In this document: in pieces, positions 23,808-32,465 of the stretch
How positions within the stretch are numbered: the first letter of the stretch is position 1
Layout: every line of letters begins with the position of its first letter
Origin: an uncultured Nocardioidaceae bacterium
GTDB taxonomy: Bacteria; Actinomycetota; Actinomycetes; Propionibacteriales; Nocardioidaceae
Direction of reading: 5' to 3'
Length of the DNA: 42,085 nucleotides
Assembly (NCBI GenBank): GCA_902805845.1
Contig: CADCUI010000028.1
Location: forward strand, 1 to 42,085
Made by a program: the position numbers and the translations under genes
Notes under the pieces: model-generated
Databases searched by the model: none
What the model was told of the DNA's origin: nothing
The model's input: only the letters and a program-made list of their open reading frames with translations

Positions 23808-23849
23808 GTGTCAGGGGGCTGTCAGGGGGTTACCTGGGGTTGTCAGGGG
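23808..23849. repeat. 10-11-bp repeat upstream of the Lys-rich protein gene
   Basis: On the plus strand: GTGTCAGGGGG, CTGTCAGGGGG, a degenerate TTACCTGGGG and TTGTCAGGGG. On the coding strand this is CCCCTGACA repeated three times plus one diverged copy, ending just upstream of the ribosome site. Confidence 0.7.
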
Positions 23850-23985
23850 CGCGGTCACGCCGCCGACTGCGAACGGCGGTCACCGGGGGATGACCACCAC
23901 CCATGCTGCCTCCAGACCGGACAAAACGGGCACGAACCCCATGACCGGCGCCAAAGTTTTGCCGTCGACGGCCGGGTCGATGACG

Positions 23986-24606
23986 TCAGGCGTTCGCGAC
24001 GTCGATCAGGACCGCACAGCTGTCCACAACAGCCCGGTCCAGCACCGCGCGCCGAGGATCGCCCACCGCCAGCCAGCCACCCGTACGCCGATCCGCGACC
24101 TGCTGGAGCCGGGGGTCGGAGAGCACCGCGTCCACGGCCGCATGGTCCCCGCCGACGACGAGGGCGTCGAGGGAGTGGCCGAGGATCCGCGCGGCGTGGT
24201 CGGCGGCGGCCTCGTAGGCGACCCGCGCCTGGTTGTCGCGCCGGCGGGCGAACCGCTGCTGGCTCTGGCCCCCGGCCTTCGTGCGTCCCTGCACGTGACG
24301 CTGACCGATCTTGTGCTCGACGATCGAGCGCTGTGCGAGGCGGGCCACCGCGAACCCGCCCTTGCGGACCAGCAGCAGTCCCCAGCGGTCCGGCACCGTC
24401 ACCGCTTCCGCGAAGGCGTCGGGGCGGCCGGCGCCGGCGTACCGGCGGTCGAAGGGGAGCCGCGCCGTGGCCGTGGAGCCGTCCTCGGCGACGGCGTGCA
24501 GCGCGCCGTCGCTCACGTCGTACGACGCGCCGCCGTGGCCGGCCTCGAAGTTCTCGAACCAGCGGGCGACCCGGTCGGCTGTGACCGCCACCCGACGGCC
24601 GATCAC
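23986..24606 (-). CDS. acVLRF1-family peptidyl-tRNA hydrolase
   Basis: A 206-residue member of the actinobacterial VLRF1 clade, related to eukaryotic Vms1/ANKZF1 and eRF1, which release stalled nascent chains from peptidyl-tRNA in ribosome quality control. The catalytic loop is the KAGGQSQQRFARRRDNQA-type segment (G112-G-Q114-S), the counterpart of the GGQ/GxxQ loop, within an RNase-H-like fold; the surrounding WGLLLVRKGGFAVARL and HKIGQRHVQGRTK are family signatures. The GTG start overlaps the stop of the upstream methyltransferase gene by 4 nt (GTGA), so translation is coupled. Release activity is assumed from family. Confidence 0.85.
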   Translation of the reverse strand: MIGRRVAVTADRVARWFENFEAGHGGASYDVSDGALHAVAEDGSTATARLPFDRRYAGAGRPDAFAEAVTVPDRWGLLLVRKGGFAVARLAQRSIVEHKIGQRHVQGRTKAGGQSQQRFARRRDNQARVAYEAAADHAARILGHSLDALVVGGDHAAVDAVLSDPRLQQVADRRTGGWLAVGDPRRAVLDRAVVDSCAVLIDVANA

Positions 24607-25418
24607 CGCCTCCGGGCGACCATCAGCCGGGGCTCGACGACCCCCTCGCGGATCGCCGACGCGATGTTGCGGAACCGCACCGGTCCTTCGGAGTCGAACC
24701 ATGCGCTCATCATCTCCTGCTGCCCGGCCACCTCGCCCTCGGTCTGCCGCTGCCGTAGCTGCTCGACGAGGCCGGCGAGGTTGTGCTCCTCCTCGACGGT
24801 GAACCCGGCCTCGGTGAGCAGGCTCCGGTACTCCTCGACGGTGGCCAGGAAGGAGGCGTCGGGGCCGGCTGCCCAGGGGACCGGGAAGTCGGGCTGGGCG
24901 GGGCCGGTGCGCATGGGGTCGTAGACCACGAACGTCCCGGACGGCACCAGCACCCGGTGCACCTCGGAGAAGACCGCTGCCTTGGCGGGGACGTTCATGC
25001 CGACGAAGAGCATCATCGCGGCGTCGAACGTCGCGTCCTCGAAGGTCAGGTCCGTGGCGTCGCCGACCTGGAACGTGGTGATCCCCGAAAGCCCGACGCG
25101 GTCGCTCAAGGTCTGCGCCGCCTCGACGTGCACGGGCGTGAGGTCCACACCGGTGACGTGCGGGCCGAGTCGTGTCGCGACGCTGCGTGCCGGACCGCCC
25201 ATCCCGGAGCCGACGTCGAGCACCCGCCCGCCGTGCCCCACGGTCAACGCCTCGGCCACCTGGGCCGTCGCCAGCCGGCCGCCCATGTGCAGCTCGTCGA
25301 ACAGCGCGAGGTGCTCGACGCCCAGCGGGGCGGATCCGGCGACTGCGGCGGCCTTCTCGAGAACTGCTCCCGCCAGCCCCTCGGCCGAGTAGTTGCCGAC
25401 CACCGCCTCGTCGCCCAT
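24603..25418 (-). CDS. class I SAM-dependent methyltransferase
   Basis: A 271-residue small-molecule-type methyltransferase. Motif I is VLDVGSGMGGPARSVA (about 82-98), followed by VTGVDLTPVHVEAA (acidic residue of motif II) and GDATDLTFEDATFDAA (motif III). The N-terminus with HLALFDELHMGG and the later VYDPMRTGPAQPDFPVPWA resemble sarcosine/dimethylglycine or phosphoethanolamine/gamma-tocopherol-type methyltransferases, but the substrate is not certain. A GGGAGGG stretch precedes the ATG. It is coupled to the acVLRF1 gene. Confidence 0.85.
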   Translation of the reverse strand: MGDEAVVGNYSAEGLAGAVLEKAAAVAGSAPLGVEHLALFDELHMGGRLATAQVAEALTVGHGGRVLDVGSGMGGPARSVATRLGPHVTGVDLTPVHVEAAQTLSDRVGLSGITTFQVGDATDLTFEDATFDAAMMLFVGMNVPAKAAVFSEVHRVLVPSGTFVVYDPMRTGPAQPDFPVPWAAGPDASFLATVEEYRSLLTEAGFTVEEEHNLAGLVEQLRQRQTEGEVAGQQEMMSAWFDSEGPVRFRNIASAIREGVVEPRLMVARRR

Positions 25419-25489
25419 CCCGTCACCCTCCCGCCACCGGTCGGAGGTGGCAAGTGACCTTCGGCGTACGACCGGTCCCCTCAGGGTGC

Positions 25490-25882
25490 TCAGACGTTGA
25501 ACCCCAGGGCACGGAGCATCTCGCGGCCGTCGTCGGTGATCTTGTCCGGGCCCCACGGCGGCATCCACACCCAGTTGATCGCCACGTCGTTGGCCAGCCC
25601 CTCGAGAGCCTGCATGGTCTGGTCGGTGATCACGTCGGTGAGCGGGCAGGCCGCCGAGGTCAGCGTCAGGTCGAGCGTGACGTTGGTGGACTCGTCGATG
25701 TGGACGCCGTAGAGCAGGCCGAGGTCGACGACGTTGATGCCGAGCTCGGGGTCGACGACGTCCCTCATCGCCTCCTCGACGTCCTCGACTGCGAGCGCAC
25801 CGGCCGGCTGTCCGGCAGCGTCGAGGTCGATCGGCGGCAGGTCGTCGTGGGGGCTGTGCGTGCTCTGGGTGCTCTCGGTCAT
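25490..25882 (-). CDS. sufT: MIP18/DUF59-family Fe-S assembly factor (SufT-like)
   Basis: A 130-residue cluster-maturation protein at the end of the suf operon. The first 35 residues are a variable Pro/Asp/His-rich lead; the DUF59 domain follows (VEEAMRDVVDPELGINVVDLGLLYGVHID, then LTLTSAACPLTDVITDQ with the conserved Cys, then VWMPPWGPDKITDDGREML). SufT-type proteins help pass Fe-S clusters to client proteins. The ATG overlaps the sufU stop by 4 nt (ATGA). Confidence 0.9.
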   Translation of the reverse strand: MTESTQSTHSPHDDLPPIDLDAAGQPAGALAVEDVEEAMRDVVDPELGINVVDLGLLYGVHIDESTNVTLDLTLTSAACPLTDVITDQTMQALEGLANDVAINWVWMPPWGPDKITDDGREMLRALGFNV

Positions 25883-26352
25883 GACTGCTCCTCGTGATCG
25901 GGGTGGGCGACGACTTGCGACGTCGCGTCCTTCCAGGCCATCCAGCCCAGCAGCGCACACTTGATGCGCGCCGGGAACTTCGCCACTCCGGCGAACGCGA
26001 CGCCGTCCTCCAGCACGTCCTCGTCCGGTTCCACACCGCCGCGCCCCTGCATCAGCGTCACGAACGCCTCGTGCACCTCGAGCGCGTCACCCACCCGCTT
26101 GCCGACCAGCAGGTCGGTGAGGACGCTCACAGAGGCCTGGCTGATCGAGCAGCCGAGTGCGTCGTACGACACGTCCTCGACCACGGCGTCCTCCCCCGTG
26201 CCGTCGAGGTGCACCCGCAGCGTCACCTCGTCGCCGCAGGTGGGGTTCACGTGGTGCACCTCGGACCCGTAGGGCTCGCGCAATCCGGCACGGTGGGGGT
26301 GCTTGTAGTGGTCCAGGATGATCTCCTGGTACATCGCATCCAAGTCAGACAT
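25879..26352 (-). CDS. sufU: SUF system sulfur carrier/scaffold SufU
   Basis: A 157-residue zinc-dependent sulfurtransferase that accepts persulfide sulfur from SufS. The three Cys ligands are C39 (NPTCGDE, with D41), C68 (DALGCSIS) and C132 (ARIKCALLGW), the usual SufU set. The longer insertion between the second and third Cys compared with IscU is typical of SufU. It sits 19 nt after sufS and overlaps sufT by 4 nt. Confidence 0.95.
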   Translation of the reverse strand: MSDLDAMYQEIILDHYKHPHRAGLREPYGSEVHHVNPTCGDEVTLRVHLDGTGEDAVVEDVSYDALGCSISQASVSVLTDLLVGKRVGDALEVHEAFVTLMQGRGGVEPDEDVLEDGVAFAGVAKFPARIKCALLGWMAWKDATSQVVAHPDHEEQS

Positions 26353-26371
26353 GGTTGGCTCGCCGATCCCC

Positions 26372-27637
26372 TCAGTCGACCCGGAAGTACTTCTTGGTGT
26401 ACTCCAGGCCCTCGACCAGCGCGTCGATCTCCTCCGGGGTGGTGTAGAGGTACGTCGACACCCGGACGCTTGACTGGACGCCGAACCGGCGGTGCGCCGG
26501 CTTGGCACAGTGGTGGCCGGCCCGTACGGCGATGCCGCGGCTGTCGAGCAGCTGCGCCACGTCGTGAGGGTGCACCTCGTCCAGCTCGAAGGCGACGGCG
26601 CCGCCGCGGTCGCTGACCGTGGTGGGGCCCATGATCGAGAGGCCGCCGACCGTGGCCAGCCCCTCCAGCAGGTAGCCGGTGATCGCCTCCTCGTGGGCAC
26701 GCACGTCGGCCATCCCGAGGTGGCCGAGGTAGTCGACCGCGGCGCCGAGGCCGACGGCCTCGACGATCGGCGGGGTGCCTGCCTCGAAGCGGGCAGGGAT
26801 GTCGGCGTAGGTGGAGCGCTCCATGGTGACGGTGCGGATCATCTCGCCGCCGCCGTGGAAGGGCGGCAGCTTCCCGAGCAGGTCCCTCCTGCCCCAGAGC
26901 ACCCCGATGCCGGTCGGGCCGACGACCTTGTGGCCGGTGAACACCAGGAAGTCAGCCCCCGAGGCGACGACGTCCACCGGCATCTGCGGCACGGCCTGCG
27001 ACGCGTCGACGATCACGGACGCGCCGACCTGGTGCGCGCGGTCGGCGATCTCCCGCACCGGGTTGACGGTGCCGAGCATGTTCGACACCCACACCAGCGA
27101 GACGACCTTGGTGCGCTCGTTGACGAGCTCGTCGATGTTCGACAGGTCGAGCCGTCCGTCGTCGGTCAGGCCGAACCACCGCAAGGTGGCTCCGGTGCGC
27201 TCGGTCAGCAGCTGCCACGGCACGATGTTGGAGTGGTGCTCCATCTCCGTGATGAGGACCTCGTCGCCGGGCCCGACCTGGAGCTCTCCCGGCCACGCCA
27301 TCGTGTTCGCCAGCAGGTTGAGCGCCTCGGTGGCGTTCTTCGTGAAGACGACCTCGTCGCGCGAGGGTGCGTGGATGAAGGCGGCGACCTTGTCGCGGGC
27401 TGCCTCAAAGGCCTCCGTCGACTCACCACCGAGCTGGTGCACGGCACGGGAGACATTGGCGTTGTGCCGCTCGAGGTGGTCGACCATCGTGTCGATGACG
27501 ACCTGGGGCTTCTGGGAGGTGTTGGCACTGTCCAGGTAGACCAGCGGGTGTCCGTCGGCCAGCGTCCGGCCGAGGATCGGGAAGTCCTTCCGGACCAGCT
27601 CGAGATCCTCGAGGAGCCCCGGCAGCTGCACGCTCAT
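26372..27637 (-). CDS. sufS: cysteine desulfurase SufS
   Basis: PLP enzyme converting cysteine to alanine and a bound persulfide for cluster assembly. In the 421-residue protein, K237 (FTGHKVVGPTGIG) carries PLP, the phosphate-binding region is EMEHHSNIVPW and the persulfide residue is C377 (VRAGHHCAKP), in the short type II loop of SufS. The ATG overlaps the sufC stop by 4 nt. It hands sulfur to SufU downstream. Confidence 0.96.
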   Translation of the reverse strand: MSVQLPGLLEDLELVRKDFPILGRTLADGHPLVYLDSANTSQKPQVVIDTMVDHLERHNANVSRAVHQLGGESTEAFEAARDKVAAFIHAPSRDEVVFTKNATEALNLLANTMAWPGELQVGPGDEVLITEMEHHSNIVPWQLLTERTGATLRWFGLTDDGRLDLSNIDELVNERTKVVSLVWVSNMLGTVNPVREIADRAHQVGASVIVDASQAVPQMPVDVVASGADFLVFTGHKVVGPTGIGVLWGRRDLLGKLPPFHGGGEMIRTVTMERSTYADIPARFEAGTPPIVEAVGLGAAVDYLGHLGMADVRAHEEAITGYLLEGLATVGGLSIMGPTTVSDRGGAVAFELDEVHPHDVAQLLDSRGIAVRAGHHCAKPAHRRFGVQSSVRVSTYLYTTPEEIDALVEGLEYTKKYFRVD

Positions 27638-28404
27638 GCCTGGGCCCCGGCCGGCGCGTCGACGTAGGCGGCGTAGCCCTCGGCCTCCAGCTTCTCGGCC
27701 AGCTCGGAGCCACCCTCCTCGGCGATGCGGCCGTCGACGAAGACGTGCACGAAGTCGGGGACGATGTAGCGCAGGATCCGGGTGTAGTGCGTGATGAGCA
27801 GGACGCCCTTGTCGCCGTTCTCCTTGAAGCGGTTCACGCCCGCGGAGACGATGCGCAGCGCGTCGATGTCCAGGCCGGAGTCGGTCTCGTCGAGCACCGC
27901 GATGGCGGGGTCGATCAGCTCGAGCTGGACGATCTCGTGACGCTTCTTCTCACCGCCGGAGAACCCCTCGTTGACGTTGCGCTGGGCGAAGGAGCGCTCC
28001 ATCTTCACGCGGTCCATCGCGGTGTTGACGTCCTTGATCCAGGTGCGGAGCTTGGGCGCCTCTCCGGACACCGCGGTCTTGGCGGTGCGCAGGAAGTTCG
28101 ACACTGAGACGCCGGGCACCTCGACCGGGTACTGCATGGCCAGGAAGAGCCCGGCACGGGCGCGCTCGTCGACCGACATCGCCAGCACGTCCTGCCCGTC
28201 GAGCGTGACGGTCCCGGAGGTGATCTGGTACTTCGGGTGCCCCGCGACCGAGTAGGCCAGCGTCGACTTGCCGGAGCCGTTGGGGCCCATGATCGCGTGG
28301 GTCTCGCCCGCTCGGATGGTCAGGGTGACGCCCTTGAGGATCTCCTTGGGTCCGTCCTCGGTGTCCACGCTGACGTGGAGGTCGCGGATCTCCAGGGTGC
28401 TCAT
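27634..28404 (-). CDS. sufC: Fe-S assembly ATPase SufC
   Basis: ATPase that energises the SufBCD scaffold. The 256-residue protein has Walker A GPNGSGKST (40-48), signature FSGGEKKRHEI (with the SufC-specific spacing), Walker B AIAVLDETDSGLDIDAL, and switch His in ITHYTRIL. It has no membrane domain. The gene is preceded by an 87-bp gap that holds an 11-bp tandem repeat, the widest break between genes after sufB-sufD, so its level may be set separately. Confidence 0.97.
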   Translation of the reverse strand: MSTLEIRDLHVSVDTEDGPKEILKGVTLTIRAGETHAIMGPNGSGKSTLAYSVAGHPKYQITSGTVTLDGQDVLAMSVDERARAGLFLAMQYPVEVPGVSVSNFLRTAKTAVSGEAPKLRTWIKDVNTAMDRVKMERSFAQRNVNEGFSGGEKKRHEIVQLELIDPAIAVLDETDSGLDIDALRIVSAGVNRFKENGDKGVLLITHYTRILRYIVPDFVHVFVDGRIAEEGGSELAEKLEAEGYAAYVDAPAGAQA

Positions 28405-28424
28405 GTGAGTTCTCTTCTCTCTGG

Positions 28425-28479
28425 GTCGGTTCTGCGTCGGTGCTAGGTCGGTGCTCGGTCGGTGCTGCGTCGGTTCGGC
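28425..28479. repeat. 11-bp tandem repeat in the suf operon gap
   Basis: Five exact 11-bp units: GTCGGTTCTGC, GTCGGTGCTAG, GTCGGTGCTCG, GTCGGTGCTGC and GTCGGTTCGGC. The fourth is identical to the last unit of the fabG-fabI repeat (12780-12790). It lies between the Rieske gene and sufC, ending about 20 nt upstream of the sufC start. Confidence 0.88.
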
Positions 28480-28491
28480 TTCGGGACCGCG

Positions 28492-28824
28492 TCAGGCGGC
28501 CGGGTTGTTGAGGGGGTTCTCGACGTCGACCAGCAGGTCGTCGCCGTCCACCTGGACGGGGTAGACCGCCACGGGCTCGAAGGCCGGCAAGGTGGTCGGC
28601 TCGCCGGTGCGGAGGTCGAACGTCGAGCCGTGCAGCCAGCACTCGATGAGGCAGCCCTCGACGTCGCCCTCGGACAGCGGGATCGTGGCGTGGGAGCACT
28701 CGTCGTAGATCGCGTAGAAGTCCTCGCCGTCGCGGACGATGGCCAGGTCGGTGCCCTCGACCGTCACGGCGAACGGCTTCCCGGGGTTCACGTCTGCGAC
28801 CGCGCAGGCGCGGGCGAAGCTCAT
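28492..28824 (-). CDS. Rieske-type ferredoxin in suf operon
   Basis: A 110-residue soluble [2Fe-2S] protein of the non-haem ferredoxin type. Ligands are C43-x-H45 (ECSHA) and C62-x2-H65 (ECWLHG), the standard Rieske arrangement. It has no oxygenase domain or membrane anchor. Its place between sufD and sufC is a conserved actinobacterial arrangement, and it may supply electrons to cluster assembly, which is inferred rather than shown. The ATG overlaps the sufD stop by 4 nt. Confidence 0.93.
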   Translation of the reverse strand: MSFARACAVADVNPGKPFAVTVEGTDLAIVRDGEDFYAIYDECSHATIPLSEGDVEGCLIECWLHGSTFDLRTGEPTTLPAFEPVAVYPVQVDGDDLLVDVENPLNNPAA

Positions 28825-30005
28825 CGGACCACCTCGGCAGTGACGTTCTTGGCCAGCTCGGACTCGACGGCCGCCATCAGCCGCTCCTCGAGCGCCGGCA
28901 CACCGATCTTGCGCACGATGTCGTTGAAGAAGCCGTGCACGACCAGCCGCCGGGCCTCGTCCTCGGGCACTCCCCGGGACTGCAGGTAGAACAGCTGCTC
29001 GTCGTCGAACCTTCCCGTGGTGGAGGCGTGACCGGCGCCCTCGATCTCGCCGGTCTCGATCTCCAGGTTGGGGACCGAGTCGGCGCGGCAGCCGTCGGTG
29101 AGCACGAGGTTGCGGTTCTGCTCGTAGGTCTCGATGCCCTCGGCGGCCTTGCGGATCAGCACGTTGCCCACCCAGACGGTGTGGGCGCCGTCTCCTTGCA
29201 GCGCACCCTTGTAGACGACGTTGCTGCGGGTGCGCGGCTCGTTGTGGTCGACGAAGAGCCGGTGCTCGAGGTGCTGGCCGGCGTCGGCGAAGTAGAGGCC
29301 GAAGAGCTCGGCCGACCCGCCAGGGCCTCGGTAGTGCACGTTGCTGTCCATGCGGACCACGTCGCCGCCGAAGGAGATCGCGACGTGCTTGTACGACGCG
29401 TCGCGGCCCACGGCCGCCTCCACGTGGCTCAGGTGGACCGCGTCGTCGGCCCAGTCCTGGAGCGAGACGACCGACACCTCGGCCCCGTCGTCGACGGACA
29501 CCTCGACGACCTGGGCCATGGTGGCCGACCCGGTGTGGTTGAGCACGACCACGGCCCGGGAGTGGCGCCCGAAGCGCAGGACCACGTCGACGGCCTCCGC
29601 GGTCGTGGCGTCGCGACCGGTGAGGTCGACGAGGATCGGCTCCCCCACCTCGACGTCGGCGGGCACGTCGACGAGCAGCGTCGTCGGCGCCTCGGCGAGC
29701 ACGCGTGCGGCGTACCGCGTGTTCGGCACCAGCCCGGACACGCCCCGGACCTCGCGGGCCTCGGCCCCGTCGACGATCTCGGCACGCACGCCCTCCGGCG
29801 TGTTCCACCGGAACAGTGCCGAGCCGGGCTGGAGGACCGCGTCCCCGTGCAGGGCCCGGAGCCGCTTCAGCGGCGTGAACCGCCAGATCTCCTCCCGCCC
29901 GCTCGGAATCGGGTGGGCGGCCACGTCGAACGAACCGACCGGGTGCAGGTGCGAGGCGACGTCCGCCGTCTCCACAGCCCCCGCCACATTCGGCGTCTCA
30001 GTCAC
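28821..30005 (-). CDS. sufD: Fe-S assembly scaffold protein SufD
   Basis: Part of the SufBC2D complex; pairs with SufB. The 394-residue protein has the beta-helical SufBD domain with family features WRFTPLKRL, AGHASTTGRFDDEQLFYLQSRGVPEDEARRLVVHGFF (the C-terminal ExAG-HA motif region shared with SufB). Start is uncertain: GTG codons at 30005, 30011 and 30023 are all in frame and none has a clear ribosome site or -10 box; 30005 gives the commonest N-terminus (VTETPNV). It is separated from sufB by about 170 bp. Confidence 0.9.
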   Translation of the reverse strand: MTETPNVAGAVETADVASHLHPVGSFDVAAHPIPSGREEIWRFTPLKRLRALHGDAVLQPGSALFRWNTPEGVRAEIVDGAEAREVRGVSGLVPNTRYAARVLAEAPTTLLVDVPADVEVGEPILVDLTGRDATTAEAVDVVLRFGRHSRAVVVLNHTGSATMAQVVEVSVDDGAEVSVVSLQDWADDAVHLSHVEAAVGRDASYKHVAISFGGDVVRMDSNVHYRGPGGSAELFGLYFADAGQHLEHRLFVDHNEPRTRSNVVYKGALQGDGAHTVWVGNVLIRKAAEGIETYEQNRNLVLTDGCRADSVPNLEIETGEIEGAGHASTTGRFDDEQLFYLQSRGVPEDEARRLVVHGFFNDIVRKIGVPALEERLMAAVESELAKNVTAEVVR

Positions 30006-30175
30006 AGTCACGTACAGGATCACTTTCGTCGGTCGGCGGTGCCGGTTGAAAAGCGGCAGAGAAGGAGGCGCGGGGAGTGTCGCGGCGCGCAGGCCGCCGG
30101 CAAGGAGTGGATGGGCCTGGCCGCCGAGCGCAGCGAGGCTGGTTGCCTGGCCGGCGGTCTGCGGGACGCAGCAAC
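30006..30175 (-). other. unusually long sufB-sufD spacer
   Basis: About 170 bp without a gene inside an otherwise tightly packed operon. On the coding strand a small hairpin (CTGCG-TCC-CGCAG, plus-strand 30159-30171) comes shortly after the sufB stop, then two copies of GGCCAGGC around a CTCGCTGCGCTCG stretch. It could be a partial terminator or processing site that adjusts SufB to SufD ratio. No ORF or promoter box was identified. Confidence 0.4.
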
Positions 30176-31633
30176 TCAGCCAACGGCGCCTTCCATTTGA
30201 AGCTCGATCAACCGGTTCAGCTCCAGCGCGTACTCCATCGGCAGCTCCTTGGCGATCGGCTCCACGAAGCCGCGCACGATCATCGCCATCGCCTCGTCCT
30301 CCTCCATGCCCCGGCTCATCAGGTAGAAGAGCTGGTCGTCGGAGACCTTGGACACGGTGGCCTCGTGACCCATGGAGACGTCGTCCTCGCGGACATCGAC
30401 GTAGGGGTAGGTGTCGGACCGGCTGATCTGGTCGACCAGCAGCGCGTCGCAGAGCACGTTGGAGCGCGAGTGGTGCGCACCCTCGTTGACCTGGACCAGG
30501 CCGCGGTACGACGTACGACCGCCGCCACGGGCCACGGACTTGCTGATGATGGAGCTCGACGTGTGCGGCGCGGCGTGGACCATCTTGGCGCCGGCGTCCT
30601 GGTGCTGCCCCTCGCCGGCGAAGGCGATCGACAGCGTCTCGCCACGGGCGTGCTCGCCCATCAGGTAGACGGCCGGGTACTTCATGGTCAGCTTGGAGCC
30701 GATGTTGCCGTCGACCCACTCCATGGTTGCGCCGGCCTCGCAGGTGGCGCGCTTGGTCACCAGGTTGTACACGTTGTTCGACCAGTTCTGGATGGTCGTG
30801 TAGCGGCAGCGGGCGCCCTTCTTCACGACGATCTCGACGACCGCGGAGTGCAGCGAGTCGGTGCTGTAGATCGGCGCGGTGCAGCCCTCGACGTAGTGCA
30901 CGTAGGCGTCCTCGTCGACGATGATCAGCGTCCGCTCGAACTGGCCCATGTTCTCGGTGTTGATGCGGAAGTAGGCCTGCAGCGGGATGTCGACGTGCAC
31001 GCCCTTGGGCACGTAGATGAAGGAGCCGCCGGACCACACGCTGGTGTTGAGCGCCGCGAACTTGTTGTCGCCGACCGGGATGACGGTGCCGAAGTACTCC
31101 TGGAAGAGCTCCGGGTGCTCCTTCAGCGCGGTGTCGGTGTCGAGGAAGAGGACGCCCTGCTCCTCGAGGTCCTCGCGGATCTTGTGGTAGACGACCTCGG
31201 ACTCGTACTGGGCGGCGACACCGGAGACCAGCCGCTGCTTCTCCGCCTCGGGGATGCCCAGCTTGTCGTAGGTGCTCTTGATGTCGGCGGGCAGGTCGTC
31301 CCAGGTGGTGGCCTGCTTCTCGGTGGAGCGCACGAAGTACTTGATGTTGTCGAAGTCGATCGTGTCCAGCTCGCCGCCCCAGGTGGGCATCGGCTTGCGG
31401 TGGAAGAGCTTGAGCCCCTTCAGGCGCAGGTCGAGCATCCACTGCGGCTCGTTCTTCTTCGAGGAGATGTCGCGCACGACCTCCTCGTTGAGCCCTCGCC
31501 GTGCGGCGGTGCCGGCGACGTCGGAGTCCGCCCAGCCGTACTCGTATCGGCCGAGGCCCTCGAGCTCCGGATTCATCTCCTCGACCGTGCGCGCGGTGGG
31601 CACTGCCGTCTCGGGGGTCGTGATCTGCGTCAT
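30176..31633 (-). CDS. sufB: Fe-S assembly scaffold protein SufB
   Basis: Main scaffold of the SufBC2D complex. The 485-residue protein has [11 protein letters not shown] near the N-terminus, [25 protein letters not shown] in the beta-helix, [18 protein letters not shown] with a conserved Cys, and [29 protein letters not shown] near the C-terminus. No intein interrupts it, unlike several mycobacterial SufB genes. The ATG overlaps the sufR stop by 4 nt (ATGA), so sufR and sufB are translated together. Confidence 0.97.
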   Translation of the reverse strand: MTQITTPETAVPTARTVEEMNPELEGLGRYEYGWADSDVAGTAARRGLNEEVVRDISSKKNEPQWMLDLRLKGLKLFHRKPMPTWGGELDTIDFDNIKYFVRSTEKQATTWDDLPADIKSTYDKLGIPEAEKQRLVSGVAAQYESEVVYHKIREDLEEQGVLFLDTDTALKEHPELFQEYFGTVIPVGDNKFAALNTSVWSGGSFIYVPKGVHVDIPLQAYFRINTENMGQFERTLIIVDEDAYVHYVEGCTAPIYSTDSLHSAVVEIVVKKGARCRYTTIQNWSNNVYNLVTKRATCEAGATMEWVDGNIGSKLTMKYPAVYLMGEHARGETLSIAFAGEGQHQDAGAKMVHAAPHTSSSIISKSVARGGGRTSYRGLVQVNEGAHHSRSNVLCDALLVDQISRSDTYPYVDVREDDVSMGHEATVSKVSDDQLFYLMSRGMEEDEAMAMIVRGFVEPIAKELPMEYALELNRLIELQMEGAVG

Positions 31634-32412
31634 GTGCGTGACTGCCTCTCGTTGCTGGGGGCGGTGCTTGCGGTGAACGTTGGGGTGGTGAGCGGCTGCG
31701 GTCGGGTCGGGATGCTGGTCGTGCAGACGCCGTCGCCGTGCGCGATGGTGGCGAGCCGCTGCACCGGTCGGCCGACGATCCGGGCGATCAGCTCGGTCTC
31801 GGCCTCGCACAGCTGCGGGAACTCGTGGGCGACGTGGGCCACCGGGCAGTGCTGCTGGCACAGCTGCTCGCCGGCGGGCACCTCGCGGACCGAGGCGGCG
31901 TAGCCCTCGTCGTGCATCGCGCGGGCGATCGCCTCCGAGGGGGTCATCGACGCGTCCTCGGCGAGGAACGCCTGGATCCTCTGCTCCAGCCCGTTGAGCC
32001 GCTGGCGTGCGAAGGCGGCCACCGCCTCCTCCCCGCCGGTCGAGGCCAGGAAGCGGAGTGCTTGCGCGGCGAGGTCGTCGTACTGCTGCTCGAACTGGTC
32101 GCGGCCGGACGGAGTGAGGGCGAACACCTTCGCCGGGCGCCCTCGTCCCCTGGTGCCGCGAGGACGCTGGTCACGCGCCTCCACCAGCCCGCTCTCGAGC
32201 ATGTGGTCGAGGTGGCGTCGCACGGCGGCGGGGGTGAGGTCGAGCCGCTCGGCGAGAGTCACTGCGGTGCTGGGTCCGAGCTCGAGGATCGAACGTGCCA
32301 CGCGCTGCCGGGTCGGGGCGTCCGCCACCGGCTCCGACCGGCTCGCGACAGCGCCCACAGCGCCAGCGCTCGCCACGCCTGCGCCCACGGCGTCGCCTCT
32401 CTCGATTTCCAC
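31630..32412 (-). CDS. sufR: SufR-family Fe-S-sensing transcriptional repressor
   Basis: First gene of the suf operon; SufR proteins carry an Fe-S cluster and repress suf when clusters are plentiful. The 260-residue protein has a winged-helix DNA-binding domain (about 36-100; [30 protein letters not shown], then [15 protein letters not shown]). Cys185, Cys189 and Cys202 (CQQHCPVAH...QLCEAE) plus Cys230 are candidate cluster ligands. The GTG at 32412 is chosen because CACAAT lies 6 nt upstream and a likely operator overlaps it; the frame extends to 32448. A 30-residue disordered C-terminal tail is unusual. Confidence 0.9.
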   Translation of the reverse strand: MEIERGDAVGAGVASAGAVGAVASRSEPVADAPTRQRVARSILELGPSTAVTLAERLDLTPAAVRRHLDHMLESGLVEARDQRPRGTRGRGRPAKVFALTPSGRDQFEQQYDDLAAQALRFLASTGGEEAVAAFARQRLNGLEQRIQAFLAEDASMTPSEAIARAMHDEGYAASVREVPAGEQLCQQHCPVAHVAHEFPQLCEAETELIARIVGRPVQRLATIAHGDGVCTTSIPTRPQPLTTPTFTASTAPSNERQSRT

Positions 32413-32448
32413 AACACCATTGTGTCCTAATTGACCACCCCCCTTCAA
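32410..32448 (-). promoter_or_regulatory. sufR promoter with overlapping candidate operator
   Basis: On the minus strand, TTGAAG (32448-32443) and CACAAT (32424-32419), 18 nt apart, form a promoter for leaderless transcription from GTG 32412. An inverted repeat CACAA-TGGTG-TTGTG (32424-32410) covers the -10 box and the start codon, where SufR could bind and autoregulate. Confidence 0.5.
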
Positions 32449-32465
32449 ATAAGGCTCCCCTTACC

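Noticed and set aside
30024-31442. One continuous minus-strand frame joining sufD with an upstream extension over sufB
   Set aside because: The upstream part is a shadow of sufB in another frame; SufB and SufD each match their families at the chosen limits.
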